In this document: positions 26,187 to 33,644 of the stretch, piece by piece | How the letters are laid out: each line of letters starts with the position of its first letter | How positions within the stretch are numbered: the first letter of the stretch is position 1 | Source: Actinomycetes bacterium | GTDB taxonomy: Bacteria > Actinomycetota > Actinomycetes > Propionibacteriales > Propionibacteriaceae | Direction: 5' to 3' | Assembly: GCA_023458095.1 (NCBI GenBank) | Contig: JAEXAS010000013.1 | Span: forward strand, 76,017-140,016 | DNA length: 64,000 nucleotides | The notes under the pieces: generated by a model | The model's input: only the letters and a program-made list of their open reading frames with translations | The model's database searches: none | Told to the model about the DNA's origin: nothing | Made by a program: the position numbers and the translations under genes

Positions 26187-26204
26187 GATCAAACCTCCGT
26201 AACA

Positions 26205-26270
26205 TTAGACAAAATCGTTACATGCAGATCACTTCAGCGCTAGAGAAACGCTGCAAACCTTAGACAAAAT
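26205..26270. promoter_or_regulatory. Direct-repeat operator for the CarH-like regulator
   Basis: TTAGACAAAAT occurs at 26205-26215 and again at 26260-26270 in the same orientation, 55 bp apart (about five helical turns). A weaker copy, TAGAGAAACG, lies at 26241-26250. The boxes sit between the TspO-like gene and the MerR gene. Tandem direct sites fit the way CarH tetramers bind DNA. Confidence 0.65.
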
Positions 26271-26321
26271 GCGTAGCGTCGAGCGCCAAGACCCTCCGAA
26301 GCGCCGTACCATGGCGGTGTC

Positions 26322-27197
26322 ATGGTCACCATCAAGCAAGCCGCCGCATTGACCGGCGTCTCTGAGCACACCCTGCGCGCCTGGGAAGATCGCTACCAGG
26401 TGGTGACTCCACTGCGCACCGCATCGGGCTACCGCACCTACTCCGAACAGGATCTCGACCAGGTACGCACCATGACGTCGCTGGTCAACAGCGGGCTACC
26501 GGCCCGAACCGCCGCCGCCGAGACCCGGCGACGCCACCAACTCGGCGCCGACGAGGATCCCTTCGCCGAGTTGATCGCAGCGGCTGCCAGCCTGGACGCC
26601 AAACGCCTGGAGGCCGAACTGGGCCACCGCTTCGCCACCCACGACTTCGACACCCTGGTTCGCTGGTGGCTGCTGCCGGCGCTAACCCGTCTCGGAGAGG
26701 CGTGGTCCGAAGGCGTCGTCACGGTGGCCGGCGAGCACCTAGTCGCCGCTCAACTCATGCGCCGCCTCAGCAGCGCCTACGACGCGGCCGCGCCCGGCGC
26801 CGCCGGTGCCAGCGTGCTCATCGGCGCACCGCCGGGAGTAGACCACCAGTTGGGCGCCTTCGCCTTCGCCGTGGCCTGCCGTCGCCGGGGGCTCGATACC
26901 ACCTACCTGGGTGCCCAAATGCCGCTATCGGCCTGGCAGGACGCTGCCGAACGCTCCCACCCGGCCGCCGCAGTCACCACCGTCCCACGCCGCCGGGATG
27001 CACCGAAGGTGGCTCGTCTCGGCGCGGAATTGGGCACCCTCGGCATCCCGCTGTGGGTGGGCGGACGCTACCAGCACCTCGGCGCTGATCCGTCCCGGCA
27101 ACTGGGCCACGACATCCCTCAGGCTGCCCAGACACTGGCCGAAGCCCTCGCCGCAACGCCGAACGCTTCGTCCCCGCGCACCCCGGACAGAAAATAA
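26322..27197 (+). CDS. CarH/LitR-type MerR regulator with cobalamin-binding domain
   Basis: A 291-residue protein. Residues 1-70 are a MerR winged helix (VTIKQAAALTGVSEHTLRAWEDRYQVVTPLRTASGYRTY). Residues ~80-155 form the four-helix bundle with W128-x9-E138-H139, the same spacing as the light-sensing W..EH motif of CarH. Residues ~165-280 are a Rossmann domain with VDHQLG, where His175 matches the lower cobalt ligand. CarH proteins bind adenosylcobalamin, repress in the dark and leave DNA when light breaks the Co-C bond. All the needed residues are visible. It is divergent from the TspO-like gene. TACCAT lies 9 nt before ATG 26322. Confidence 0.85.
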   Translation: MVTIKQAAALTGVSEHTLRAWEDRYQVVTPLRTASGYRTYSEQDLDQVRTMTSLVNSGLPARTAAAETRRRHQLGADEDPFAELIAAAASLDAKRLEAELGHRFATHDFDTLVRWWLLPALTRLGEAWSEGVVTVAGEHLVAAQLMRRLSSAYDAAAPGAAGASVLIGAPPGVDHQLGAFAFAVACRRRGLDTTYLGAQMPLSAWQDAAERSHPAAAVTTVPRRRDAPKVARLGAELGTLGIPLWVGGRYQHLGADPSRQLGHDIPQAAQTLAEALAATPNASSPRTPDRK

Positions 27198-27301
27198 CCT
27201 TCCCGTAATCGGGGGACGTGTGGTTGTAACGCGATGGTGGTTGTCTGAGTCTGGGACCAACGTCGATCTCTCCAGACAAGCCACTCGAAAGGGAACCGAC
27301 C

Positions 27302-28375
27302 GTGACGACCACCACCCTCGAATTGCACGGAGTCACCGCCCACAGCACTTTCAGCAACGGCGTCATGCGCGACTGCACCCTTGACGAGCCCAATGTCATC
27401 TCGACCTGCGTGGGCGATTTGATCCCGCGCTACGAGAAGCTCGAGGTGCGCACCAAGCCCGGCCAGTCGCTGTCCTTCTACAAGTCCGGCGCGCTGCGCA
27501 CCGTCTATCTGGAGGACCAGACTGAGATCGATACCCCGATCGGCCCACTGAAGGCCGAACTGGTGAGCTTCTATGAGGACGGATCGCTCAACACGGTGTT
27601 CCAGCTCAACGGCCAGCTCAGCTACGCCTGGACCGAGAATGACGAAGCCGCCCTTGCCGAGGAGTGGTCGCTGGACTTCGACTTCGACCGCATCACCACC
27701 AAGCTGATCTCGCTTCGGTTCTACCCCACTGGCGAGATCCGCAGCCTGACCTTGTGGCCTGGCGAATCGTTGATGCTGAAGACCCCGATCGGCAAATGCC
27801 TGGTCCGCACAGGCATTCGGCTGCATCCCAACGGCGCCCTGGCATCCTTCGAGCCAGCAGTTCCCATGATGATCGACACTCCGATCGGGCCGGTCTCGGC
27901 CTATGACGTGGATGCCTTCACCGTGGATGGAGACCAGAACTCGGTGCGCTTCGACGAGGCCGGCCGCCTGGAGCACGTGATGACCGCCGGCACGATCGTG
28001 GTCGAGGCCGCAGACAGGACCACCACCAGGATCAACTCCAATACCCGTTATGCGCTGACCGCCGACATTCCGGTGAAGCTCGCTATCGAGATCGCCTTCC
28101 ACGGCGACCAGGTCACGATCGACAACAGCTTGGAGTCACACACCTTCACCGTCGCGGAGTGCACCTTTACCACCCTCAGTGAGATCGAGTCCACTGCGCT
28201 GACCGCCTGCGACATGCGCTGCGAAACCGGTGCGGGTGCCGACTTCGGCACCGATGGCTGCACCAGCGGCGGCTGCGGCACCAGCAGTGGCGGCTGCGGT
28301 GGCGGTAGCTGCAATACCGCTCACGAGCCGTGCGAGAACTGCTCGGATGGCAAATGCACCGGGATGTGCGCCTGA
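27302..28375 (+). CDS. MORN-like repeat protein with a Cys-rich tail
   Basis: A 357-residue protein. Most of it is made of beta-strand repeats such as IDTPIGPLKAELVSFYEDGSL, LKTPIGKCLVRTGIRLHPNGAL and IDTPIGPVSAYDVDAFTVDG, MORN-like and widely spaced. The last ~55 residues (~303-357) hold fourteen cysteines in CxxxC, CxxC and GGCG-type clusters, suggestive of a metal-binding tail or cluster. I know related repeat proteins from anaerobes but no function. GTG 27302 has AAAGGGA upstream. It directly follows the CarH-like regulator; its leader carries AGACAA-type sequences like the operator boxes, so co-regulation is possible. Confidence 0.65.
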   Translation: MTTTTLELHGVTAHSTFSNGVMRDCTLDEPNVISTCVGDLIPRYEKLEVRTKPGQSLSFYKSGALRTVYLEDQTEIDTPIGPLKAELVSFYEDGSLNTVFQLNGQLSYAWTENDEAALAEEWSLDFDFDRITTKLISLRFYPTGEIRSLTLWPGESLMLKTPIGKCLVRTGIRLHPNGALASFEPAVPMMIDTPIGPVSAYDVDAFTVDGDQNSVRFDEAGRLEHVMTAGTIVVEAADRTTTRINSNTRYALTADIPVKLAIEIAFHGDQVTIDNSLESHTFTVAECTFTTLSEIESTALTACDMRCETGAGADFGTDGCTSGGCGTSSGGCGGGSCNTAHEPCENCSDGKCTGMCA

Positions 28376-28427
28376 CGACGCTGCGAACGCGTTATGGCCG
28401 GGTCCGCTCATGGCCATGGCGCGGCCT

Positions 28428-29168
28428 CTAGCCGACGTCCTCTTGACGGATCTCCTGGGTGGGCTCGTCGGCTGCTGCGGGTTCCTCGATGGGATCGGCA
28501 GTGACCGGCGTCGCCGATGTCGGGGGCACCGGGGCGGAAAGGTCGATGGTGCGCACGGTGCGCGGCGCCAACGGGGCCGACACGTAGGTGGGTCGGGTGA
28601 TCGGGATCGGGTCCCACAAGGAACCCACCGGTTGCACCGGCAGGCTCAACTCGATGGAGTGCTCGTGGGTGGCGTCGTCCACCGCGTCCAACGACAGCGC
28701 GGTGGTCTCCTCCTCACCTCCGGCACGGATCTCCTCGGCGCGACGATCCAGGTCGGCCCGCATGGCGCGCACACTGAATCGAGCAACGGCCAGGAAGGCG
28801 ACGATCAGCCCGAACGGGATCAGCGCGGCCCACCATTCGCCGATGCCGAAAGCCGCCAATCCGGCCACCACGAGTTGAACCACCAGCAGGAAGATCAAGA
28901 CTCGGCGCCGGCGCTGCGCGGCCTGGGCGTCCAGCAGCCGCAACTCCCGCAACTTTGCCCGTCGGGTGAGCGGGGTGGAGATCTCGACCCCGGCGGGCAC
29001 AGCCTCAGCCAAGGACATTCCGTGCTGGACGATGGTGACCGGCATCACCTGTTCAACCTGATCCAATCCATCGACCAGATCATCAGCGCGATGCCGCAAG
29101 AAATAGGGCACTAGGTACACCAACCACGCCGCTGCGATAGCGCCGAAAATCAGCCCAGTGAAACCCAT
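28428..29168 (-). CDS. SepX/GLPR-type divisome membrane protein
   Basis: A 246-residue protein. One N-terminal membrane segment (GLIFGAIAAAWLVYLVPYFL) is followed by a cytoplasmic region with LTRRAKLRELRLLDAQAAQRRRR, then two further hydrophobic segments (~85-130) and a long acidic, Pro-rich tail. N-terminal pattern, size and above all the neighbourhood (GNAT, MoeA-like Glp, 5-FCL, FmdB, SAF, MscL, UDP-glucose pyrophosphorylase) match GLPR of corynebacteria and SepX of streptomycetes, membrane partners of the Glp-FtsZ division machinery. ATG 29168 is preferred to GTG 29189 because the membrane segment starts there. Assignment rests mostly on context. Confidence 0.6.
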   Translation of the reverse strand: MGFTGLIFGAIAAAWLVYLVPYFLRHRADDLVDGLDQVEQVMPVTIVQHGMSLAEAVPAGVEISTPLTRRAKLRELRLLDAQAAQRRRRVLIFLLVVQLVVAGLAAFGIGEWWAALIPFGLIVAFLAVARFSVRAMRADLDRRAEEIRAGGEEETTALSLDAVDDATHEHSIELSLPVQPVGSLWDPIPITRPTYVSAPLAPRTVRTIDLSAPVPPTSATPVTADPIEEPAAADEPTQEIRQEDVG

Positions 29169-29249
29169 AGTCACAACGCTAAAGGCCACAGCAGTATTCG
29201 CCGTCCACCCGCGGCGGAGTGTCGAGGAATACCCCGCAACTGCCCAGCA

Positions 29250-29867
29250 TCAGCCCTGCTCGCGGCCCCGCAGGTAGGCGCCGAGCACAGAATCGCTGAC
29301 CTCTTCAGCGGTGAGCACGAACATGTCGTGGTCCCGCCAGGCGCCGTTGACATGCATGAAGCGCTCGCGTCGGCCCTCCAGGCGAAAGCCCAACTTGTGC
29401 ACCACCGCCAAGCTGTTGGTGTTCTCCGGACGAATCGCGATCTCGATGCGATGCAATCCAATGGCGAAGCAATGATCAACAGCCAGGGCGACCGCAGTGG
29501 GAATGATGCCGCGCCCCGCCCAAGCCGGATCGATCCAATAGCCGATCTGGGCCCAACCCGCCGACCCGCGTTGAATCCCCGACACCGTCACCTGGCCGAC
29601 AAATCGCGGCGGCTCACCGGGCGGGGTGAAGTCGACAGCCCAGGGCAGAGCCAGCCCCGCTTTGGCTCGGCGATCCATCATCCGCACCAACTGAGCGAAG
29701 GTATAGGTCGCATCGCTCGACTTCGGGGGCCGCGTGGAGTCCCAGCGGCGGAACCACTGGGGGTCCGACGAACGAATGCGGGTCCAGGCCGCTTCATCAC
29801 TGCGTCGCACCGGACGCAAGCTCACCGGCGGGTGCTCCAGCCGCACCGGCCATCCCGGCTTGGCCAT
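29250..29867 (-). CDS. GNAT N-acetyltransferase (RimJ-like)
   Basis: A 205-residue GNAT of RimJ/RimL type: RLEHPPVSLRPVRRSDEAAW at the N-terminus, GQVTVSGIQRGSAGWAQIGYWIDPAWAGRGIIPTAVALAVDHCF (acetyl-CoA site Q/RxxGxG/A variant AGRGI), then LHRIEIAIRPENTNSLAVVHKLGFRLEG. The family acetylates the alpha-amino group of ribosomal or other proteins. It starts 14 nt after the stop of the MoeA-like gene in the conserved Glp locus. Confidence 0.85.
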   Translation of the reverse strand: MAKPGWPVRLEHPPVSLRPVRRSDEAAWTRIRSSDPQWFRRWDSTRPPKSSDATYTFAQLVRMMDRRAKAGLALPWAVDFTPPGEPPRFVGQVTVSGIQRGSAGWAQIGYWIDPAWAGRGIIPTAVALAVDHCFAIGLHRIEIAIRPENTNSLAVVHKLGFRLEGRRERFMHVNGAWRDHDMFVLTAEEVSDSVLGAYLRGREQG

Positions 29868-29880
29868 CAGCGTCCGCGCC

Positions 29881-31185
29881 TCAGTCCAGAACCCAGCACA
29901 CCACACCGCTGCCGACGGCCAAAGTGCCCATTCCCGCAGGCACGAACACCACGGTGTTCGCATCGGACAGCTCTGCGGCACCTTGGTCACCCACGAAAGG
30001 CAACGGGCGCACGCCGGTCGAACTGCTGTGCGCCAAGACCAGTTGAGTGCGCACCGGGTCGCTCGCCAACGGACTGCTGAGCTGACCGTCGACCAGTTCG
30101 GGATCGGTGACCTCCTGGCCACCGAGGCGTTCGACCAAGGGGCGTCCGAAGAGTTCATAGGCCAGATAGGCACGCACCGGGCTGGACGGCAGCACCAGCA
30201 GCGGGACCCGATCCGGCCCGACCATTCCGAAGGCCAGCGGGACGTCGAAGCCGTCCACGTCGGCAATGTCGAAGGCGCCCATGTTCGCCAAGCCCGGAAT
30301 GAGCTTGGTGACGTCGTCAGCGACCAGCACCAGCAGATCAGCACGGACCAGTTGGTCGTTCAGCGCATCGGTCACCGCCCGCGGCTCGGGGGTGATGATC
30401 CCGGAGGTGAACACTTGCGCGCCATCTTCGCGCAAGCTGGCCGCCAGCAAGGTGGTGGTCGAGTCGTAGCGTTCCGTGAGCCGGGTCAGCGGCAGGCCCG
30501 GCTCCACCAGGCCCGACACTGCAGTCACCAGCGCAGCCCGCGGACGGGGCCTGGCCAGCACCTTGTCGAAGCCGACTTCGGCGATGAGACCCAGAGCCCG
30601 TGGGGTGAGCATGGCACCGTGGCCGAGCAGTTTGTCCCCATCAGCAACCCGAGATCCAGCCAGCCACAGGTTCTGTTGGAACCGGGCTTCGACCAGGAAT
30701 TGCACCTCGTCGCCGGCCACCTGGCCGTCATGGAGTGGAACCACCGCATCGGTACCCTCCGGAACTGGAGCCCCGGCGGCGACTTTGAGCGCCGTGCCCG
30801 GGGTCAAGGCTGCGCCTCGCACATCACCGGCGGCGACCTCACCTTTGACCGGGAGGATCACCGGACGCAGCTCACTGGCACCCACCAGGTCCGATGCGCG
30901 CACGGCCCAACCGTCCACGGTGGCGGAGGTGTAGATGGGCAGGTCGAGATCGCAGGTCAGGGATTCGCACAGGGTCAATCCGCTGGCCTCCATCAGGCCG
31001 ATCCCGAAGGGTCGCATCTCTCCGATGAGGGACAGCAGGTAGTCGCGGTGCTCATCGATTCCGCGCAGCCCATTGACATCTGTCCCCGGCGCTCCAGGCA
31101 GACGTTCCAGCTGCAGTTGGGCAGGTTTCGGCGCCGGCTGCTCCACCGGCTCCGGTGTTGCTTTGGCACGCGAGAACAAAGGCAT
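29881..31185 (-). CDS. MoeA/gephyrin-like protein (Glp-type)
   Basis: A 434-residue MoeA-family protein: LPIYTSATVDGWAVRASDL matches the MoeA domain II/III entry, and LPSSPVRAYLAYELFGRPLV the later domain. Key catalytic variations are visible: where MoeA has SGDEL, here is TSGIITPEP..., and the GLPGNP loop is replaced by VLPSSPV. These losses argue against molybdopterin insertion and for the Glp role: a gephyrin-like protein that binds FtsZ with the membrane receptor GLPR. The neighbours (SepX/GLPR-like, RimJ-like) agree. ATG 31185 has TATGGT exactly 6 nt upstream, pointing to a leaderless transcript. Confidence 0.75.
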   Translation of the reverse strand: MPLFSRAKATPEPVEQPAPKPAQLQLERLPGAPGTDVNGLRGIDEHRDYLLSLIGEMRPFGIGLMEASGLTLCESLTCDLDLPIYTSATVDGWAVRASDLVGASELRPVILPVKGEVAAGDVRGAALTPGTALKVAAGAPVPEGTDAVVPLHDGQVAGDEVQFLVEARFQQNLWLAGSRVADGDKLLGHGAMLTPRALGLIAEVGFDKVLARPRPRAALVTAVSGLVEPGLPLTRLTERYDSTTTLLAASLREDGAQVFTSGIITPEPRAVTDALNDQLVRADLLVLVADDVTKLIPGLANMGAFDIADVDGFDVPLAFGMVGPDRVPLLVLPSSPVRAYLAYELFGRPLVERLGGQEVTDPELVDGQLSSPLASDPVRTQLVLAHSSSTGVRPLPFVGDQGAAELSDANTVVFVPAGMGTLAVGSGVVCWVLD

Positions 31186-31202
31186 GCGTTTACCATAAAT
31201 CA
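31186..31202. promoter_or_regulatory. Symmetric overlapping leaderless divergent promoters
   Basis: Only 17 bp separate the two start codons. Forward TACCAT (31191-31196) lies 6 nt before ATG 31203; reverse TATGGT (complement of 31192-31197) lies 6 nt before ATG 31185. The two -10 hexamers overlap by 5 bp, so polymerase can open only one direction at a time. Confidence 0.6.
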
Positions 31203-31826
31203 ATGCATCCCACCCTCGGGGAAGGCCAGCCGATATCCCCAGGTCAGGCTGAGCGCAAGGCTGCCCTGCGAGCCCAGTTGCAGGCCGGGCGCAGCGAACG
31301 CCTACCCAACGCCCCAGCCGAAGCGGCACGGACCGCGCGGGCGCTGGCAGCCTGCTCCTCCGCGGTGGTCGTGGCCGCCTATCTGGGCCGCGTGCTCGAG
31401 CCGTCCACCGATGAGTTGATCGACGCCCTGTGGCGATCCGGCGTGCGAGTGCTCCTGCCGGTGCTGACCACCGAACCGTCCTGGGCCTGGTACGCCGGAG
31501 CCGACCACCTACGACCGGGCCCTCGCGGGATCCGGCAACCCGACACCACGCCGATGGGGGCCAAAGCGCTGGCCGAGGCTGAATGGATCTGGCTGCCCGG
31601 CCTGGCCGGCACCCCTGCTGGCGCACGACTAGGAACCGGCGGTGGGTGGTATGACCGGGCGTTGCCCCATGCCGATCCGGCGGCGACCAGAGGCTTGCTC
31701 CTCTTCGATGACGAGGTGCTCGCCGAGTTGCCCACCGAGCCGTGGGATCAGCCGGTTGATGTGCTGATCACCGAGCGGCGACGCCTCGATGTGGCCGGGA
31801 ATACGAAACGGCCGTTTCAGAGTTGA
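31203..31826 (+). CDS. 5-formyltetrahydrofolate cyclo-ligase
   Basis: A 207-residue protein of the 5-FCL/MTHFS family, which converts 5-formyl-THF to 5,10-methenyl-THF using ATP. The signature GTGGGWYDRALPHADP matches the family GxGxGxYDR motif, preceded by WIWLPGLAGTPAGARLG. The central GVRVLLPVLT is the usual core strand. ATG 31203 is in a leaderless context, opposite the MoeA-like gene. The pairing of 5-FCL with Glp/MoeA-like and RimJ-like genes is common to many actinobacteria. Confidence 0.9.
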   Translation: MHPTLGEGQPISPGQAERKAALRAQLQAGRSERLPNAPAEAARTARALAACSSAVVVAAYLGRVLEPSTDELIDALWRSGVRVLLPVLTTEPSWAWYAGADHLRPGPRGIRQPDTTPMGAKALAEAEWIWLPGLAGTPAGARLGTGGGWYDRALPHADPAATRGLLLFDDEVLAELPTEPWDQPVDVLITERRRLDVAGNTKRPFQS

Positions 31827-31874
31827 CATGAAGGCTCGCTACGATGCCCGCGAGTTCAAATCCAGGAAGTGATC

Positions 31875-32168
31875 ATGCCCACCTATCAATACCGCTGCAC
31901 CGAGTGCGGAGCCGAGCTTGAAGTTGTTCAGAAGTTCAGCGACGACTCCCTGACCGTCTGCCCCGAGTGCTCGGGTGGATTGCGCAAGGTGTTCAACGCA
32001 GTCGGTGTGGTCTTCAAGGGTTCCGGCTTCTACGCCACCGACAACCGCACCAAGGGAACGACCGCTGCCGCTGCGCCGGCCAAGTCTGAGGCTGCCACCC
32101 CCTCCCCCGCCGCCAGCGCGCCGGCCACGACGTCAACCAGCTCCACCGGCGAAGGCTCGGCCGCCTGA
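31875..32168 (+). CDS. FmdB-family zinc ribbon protein
   Basis: A 97-residue protein. Residues 1-45 form a zinc ribbon: PTYQYRCTECGAELEV ... CPECSGGLRKVFNAVGVVFKGSGFY, two CxxC pairs ligating one zinc, typical of FmdB/regulatory CxxC proteins. The remaining half is a low-complexity Ala/Pro/Ser/Thr tail. AGGAAG precedes ATG 31875; the frame opens 6 nt earlier at 31869. It sits in the conserved order 5-FCL, FmdB, SAF, MscL. Confidence 0.9.
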   Translation: MPTYQYRCTECGAELEVVQKFSDDSLTVCPECSGGLRKVFNAVGVVFKGSGFYATDNRTKGTTAAAAPAKSEAATPSPAASAPATTSTSSTGEGSAA

Positions 32169-32229
32169 GCTTTCGCGGCAGCCTGTGGATGGCTGACCGC
32201 ACCACGCCGAGGTGCCGATACTCCCCGGC

Positions 32230-32844
32230 GTGAGTTCCTTCTTCGATTCGGCTTTTCGGGCCTTTCGCCGCTATCGCCGCTGGGTTGCCGCAGTGCTGAC
32301 TGTCATTGCCGTGGCCGCGGGGCTGAGCACACTCAGTTCGGCGGCCGCCGATGGACGCCCCACCGTCGTCGCCGCCCGCCCCATCCCCAGCGGAACGGTG
32401 ATCAGCGAGGCCGATCTGACCCTCGTGCGGCTGCCAGCCTCCGCAGTCCCAGCAGAGGCCTTCAACCACCCTGACCAGGTGGTTGGACGACAGGCGTTGA
32501 GCGAGATCGCCGTCCGGACGGTCATCGGCGAGCCCGAGTTGCTCAGCGATGAGCTGACCGGCACCACGGGCATGCTGAAACTGCCCGTTCATTTCAGCGA
32601 CTCGGCGGCGGTGTCGTTACTGCGCAGCGGCCAACACATCGACATCTTCGGCCCTACGGGTTCGGCCGGCGGCTTTGCCTTGGTGGCTACGAATATCGCG
32701 GTGCTGGCGATCCCACAGCCAGACCAGGGTGGAGCGTGGAGTGGCGACGGCGCGGCGCTGGTGGTCGTCGAGGTGAATCCCGAGCAGGCTGCCGCCATCT
32801 CGGCGGCGTCGTCGAGCACATCGTTGAGTTTCGCCTTACGGTGA
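32230..32844 (+). CDS. SAF-domain (CpaB-like) membrane-anchored protein
   Basis: A 204-residue protein: a cytoplasmic start (FRAFRRYRRW), one membrane segment (VAAVLTVIAVAAGLSTL), then a SAF domain (TVVAARPIPSGTVISEADLTLVRLPASAVPAEAF) as in CpaB/FlgA pilus and flagellar assembly proteins. In actinobacteria such SAF genes lie next to mscL and fmdB with unknown role. GTG 32230 is chosen because a GATACT-like hexamer is 7 nt upstream; GTG 32212 is the alternative. Confidence 0.8.
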   Translation: MSSFFDSAFRAFRRYRRWVAAVLTVIAVAAGLSTLSSAAADGRPTVVAARPIPSGTVISEADLTLVRLPASAVPAEAFNHPDQVVGRQALSEIAVRTVIGEPELLSDELTGTTGMLKLPVHFSDSAAVSLLRSGQHIDIFGPTGSAGGFALVATNIAVLAIPQPDQGGAWSGDGAALVVVEVNPEQAAAISAASSSTSLSFALR

Positions 32845-32893
32845 AGCCGTGCCCGCCAGGCCGGCGCACATCTGCAACCCGAAGGAGCTTTCT

Positions 32894-33265
32894 ATGGCTG
32901 GTTTTCGAAAATTCCTGATGCGCGGCAATCTGATCGAGGTCGCCGTCGCCTTCATCATCGGCGCCACCTTCGCCTCGGTGACCTCCACCTTCACCCAACT
33001 GGTGATGGATGTCATCGGGGCCATCATCGGCGGGCAGCCGAACTTCGACTCGGTCACCATCGGCCAGGTCAACGTCGGTCACTTCATCACGGCGGTGGTG
33101 ACCTTCGTCCTCACCGCAGCGGTGGTGTATTTCGGGATTGTGAAGCCTTCTGAGTTGTTGCGCACCCGGTTTGCCACCGAGCAGGCCGCAGAGCCCGCAG
33201 CACCCACCTCTGAGGATCTGTTGGCCGAGATCCGCGACCTGCTCAAGGAGCAGTCGGCCCCGTAG
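32894..33265 (+). CDS. mscL: Large-conductance mechanosensitive channel
   Basis: A 123-residue channel subunit with the N-terminal amphipathic helix (GFRKFLMRGNLIEVAVAFIIGATF) running into the first membrane segment, a periplasmic loop, a second segment (FITAVVTFVLTAAVVYFGIV) and a C-terminal coiled bundle (EDLLAEIRDLLKEQ). The family forms a pentamer that opens under high membrane tension. AAGGAG lies 6 nt before ATG 32894. Length is within the normal range (120-150). Confidence 0.95.
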   Translation: MAGFRKFLMRGNLIEVAVAFIIGATFASVTSTFTQLVMDVIGAIIGGQPNFDSVTIGQVNVGHFITAVVTFVLTAAVVYFGIVKPSELLRTRFATEQAAEPAAPTSEDLLAEIRDLLKEQSAP

Positions 33266-33284
33266 ACCAGGCCCTCGGGCGAAC

Positions 33285-33644
33285 TCACTGCCCCCAGTGG
33301 GGCGGGACGTCGGCGAGCAGCCGCCGCTCATCGGCGTTGAGCGGACGCGGTGGCGACGGTGGCCGCTTCTCGACGGTTTCCAGATCGAGAAGGGCCCGCA
33401 GGCTACGCAGCGCAGCCTGGAGCTGTGCGGGCCCACAGCCCTGACGCAGTTCGGCTGGGATGGGGTGTGGCCAGGGTCGTTGGTCGTCCAGAACCTCTCG
33501 GGCATGGCTGGAGATTCGCTGAGCTGTCCAGCCGGCCTGGGCCAAAGCCGCGACTACCCCGGCAGGGTCAGGGGCATCAGAGGCGGGCAGCGCAAGATCC
33601 ACGTCGATCAAGGCATAGGCCAAGGCGGATTGCCAGCGGGTCAT
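33285..33644 (-). CDS. Hypothetical protein translationally coupled to the UDP-glucose pyrophosphorylase
   Basis: A 119-residue, mostly helical protein starting TRWQSALAYALIDVDLALP and ending DERRLLADVPPHWGQ. No family was recognised. It is credible as a gene because its ATG overlaps the uridylyltransferase stop (ATGA at 33641-33644) and codon positions look like its neighbours. It probably forms a two-gene operon with that enzyme. Confidence 0.6.
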   Translation of the reverse strand: MTRWQSALAYALIDVDLALPASDAPDPAGVVAALAQAGWTAQRISSHAREVLDDQRPWPHPIPAELRQGCGPAQLQAALRSLRALLDLETVEKRPPSPPRPLNADERRLLADVPPHWGQ

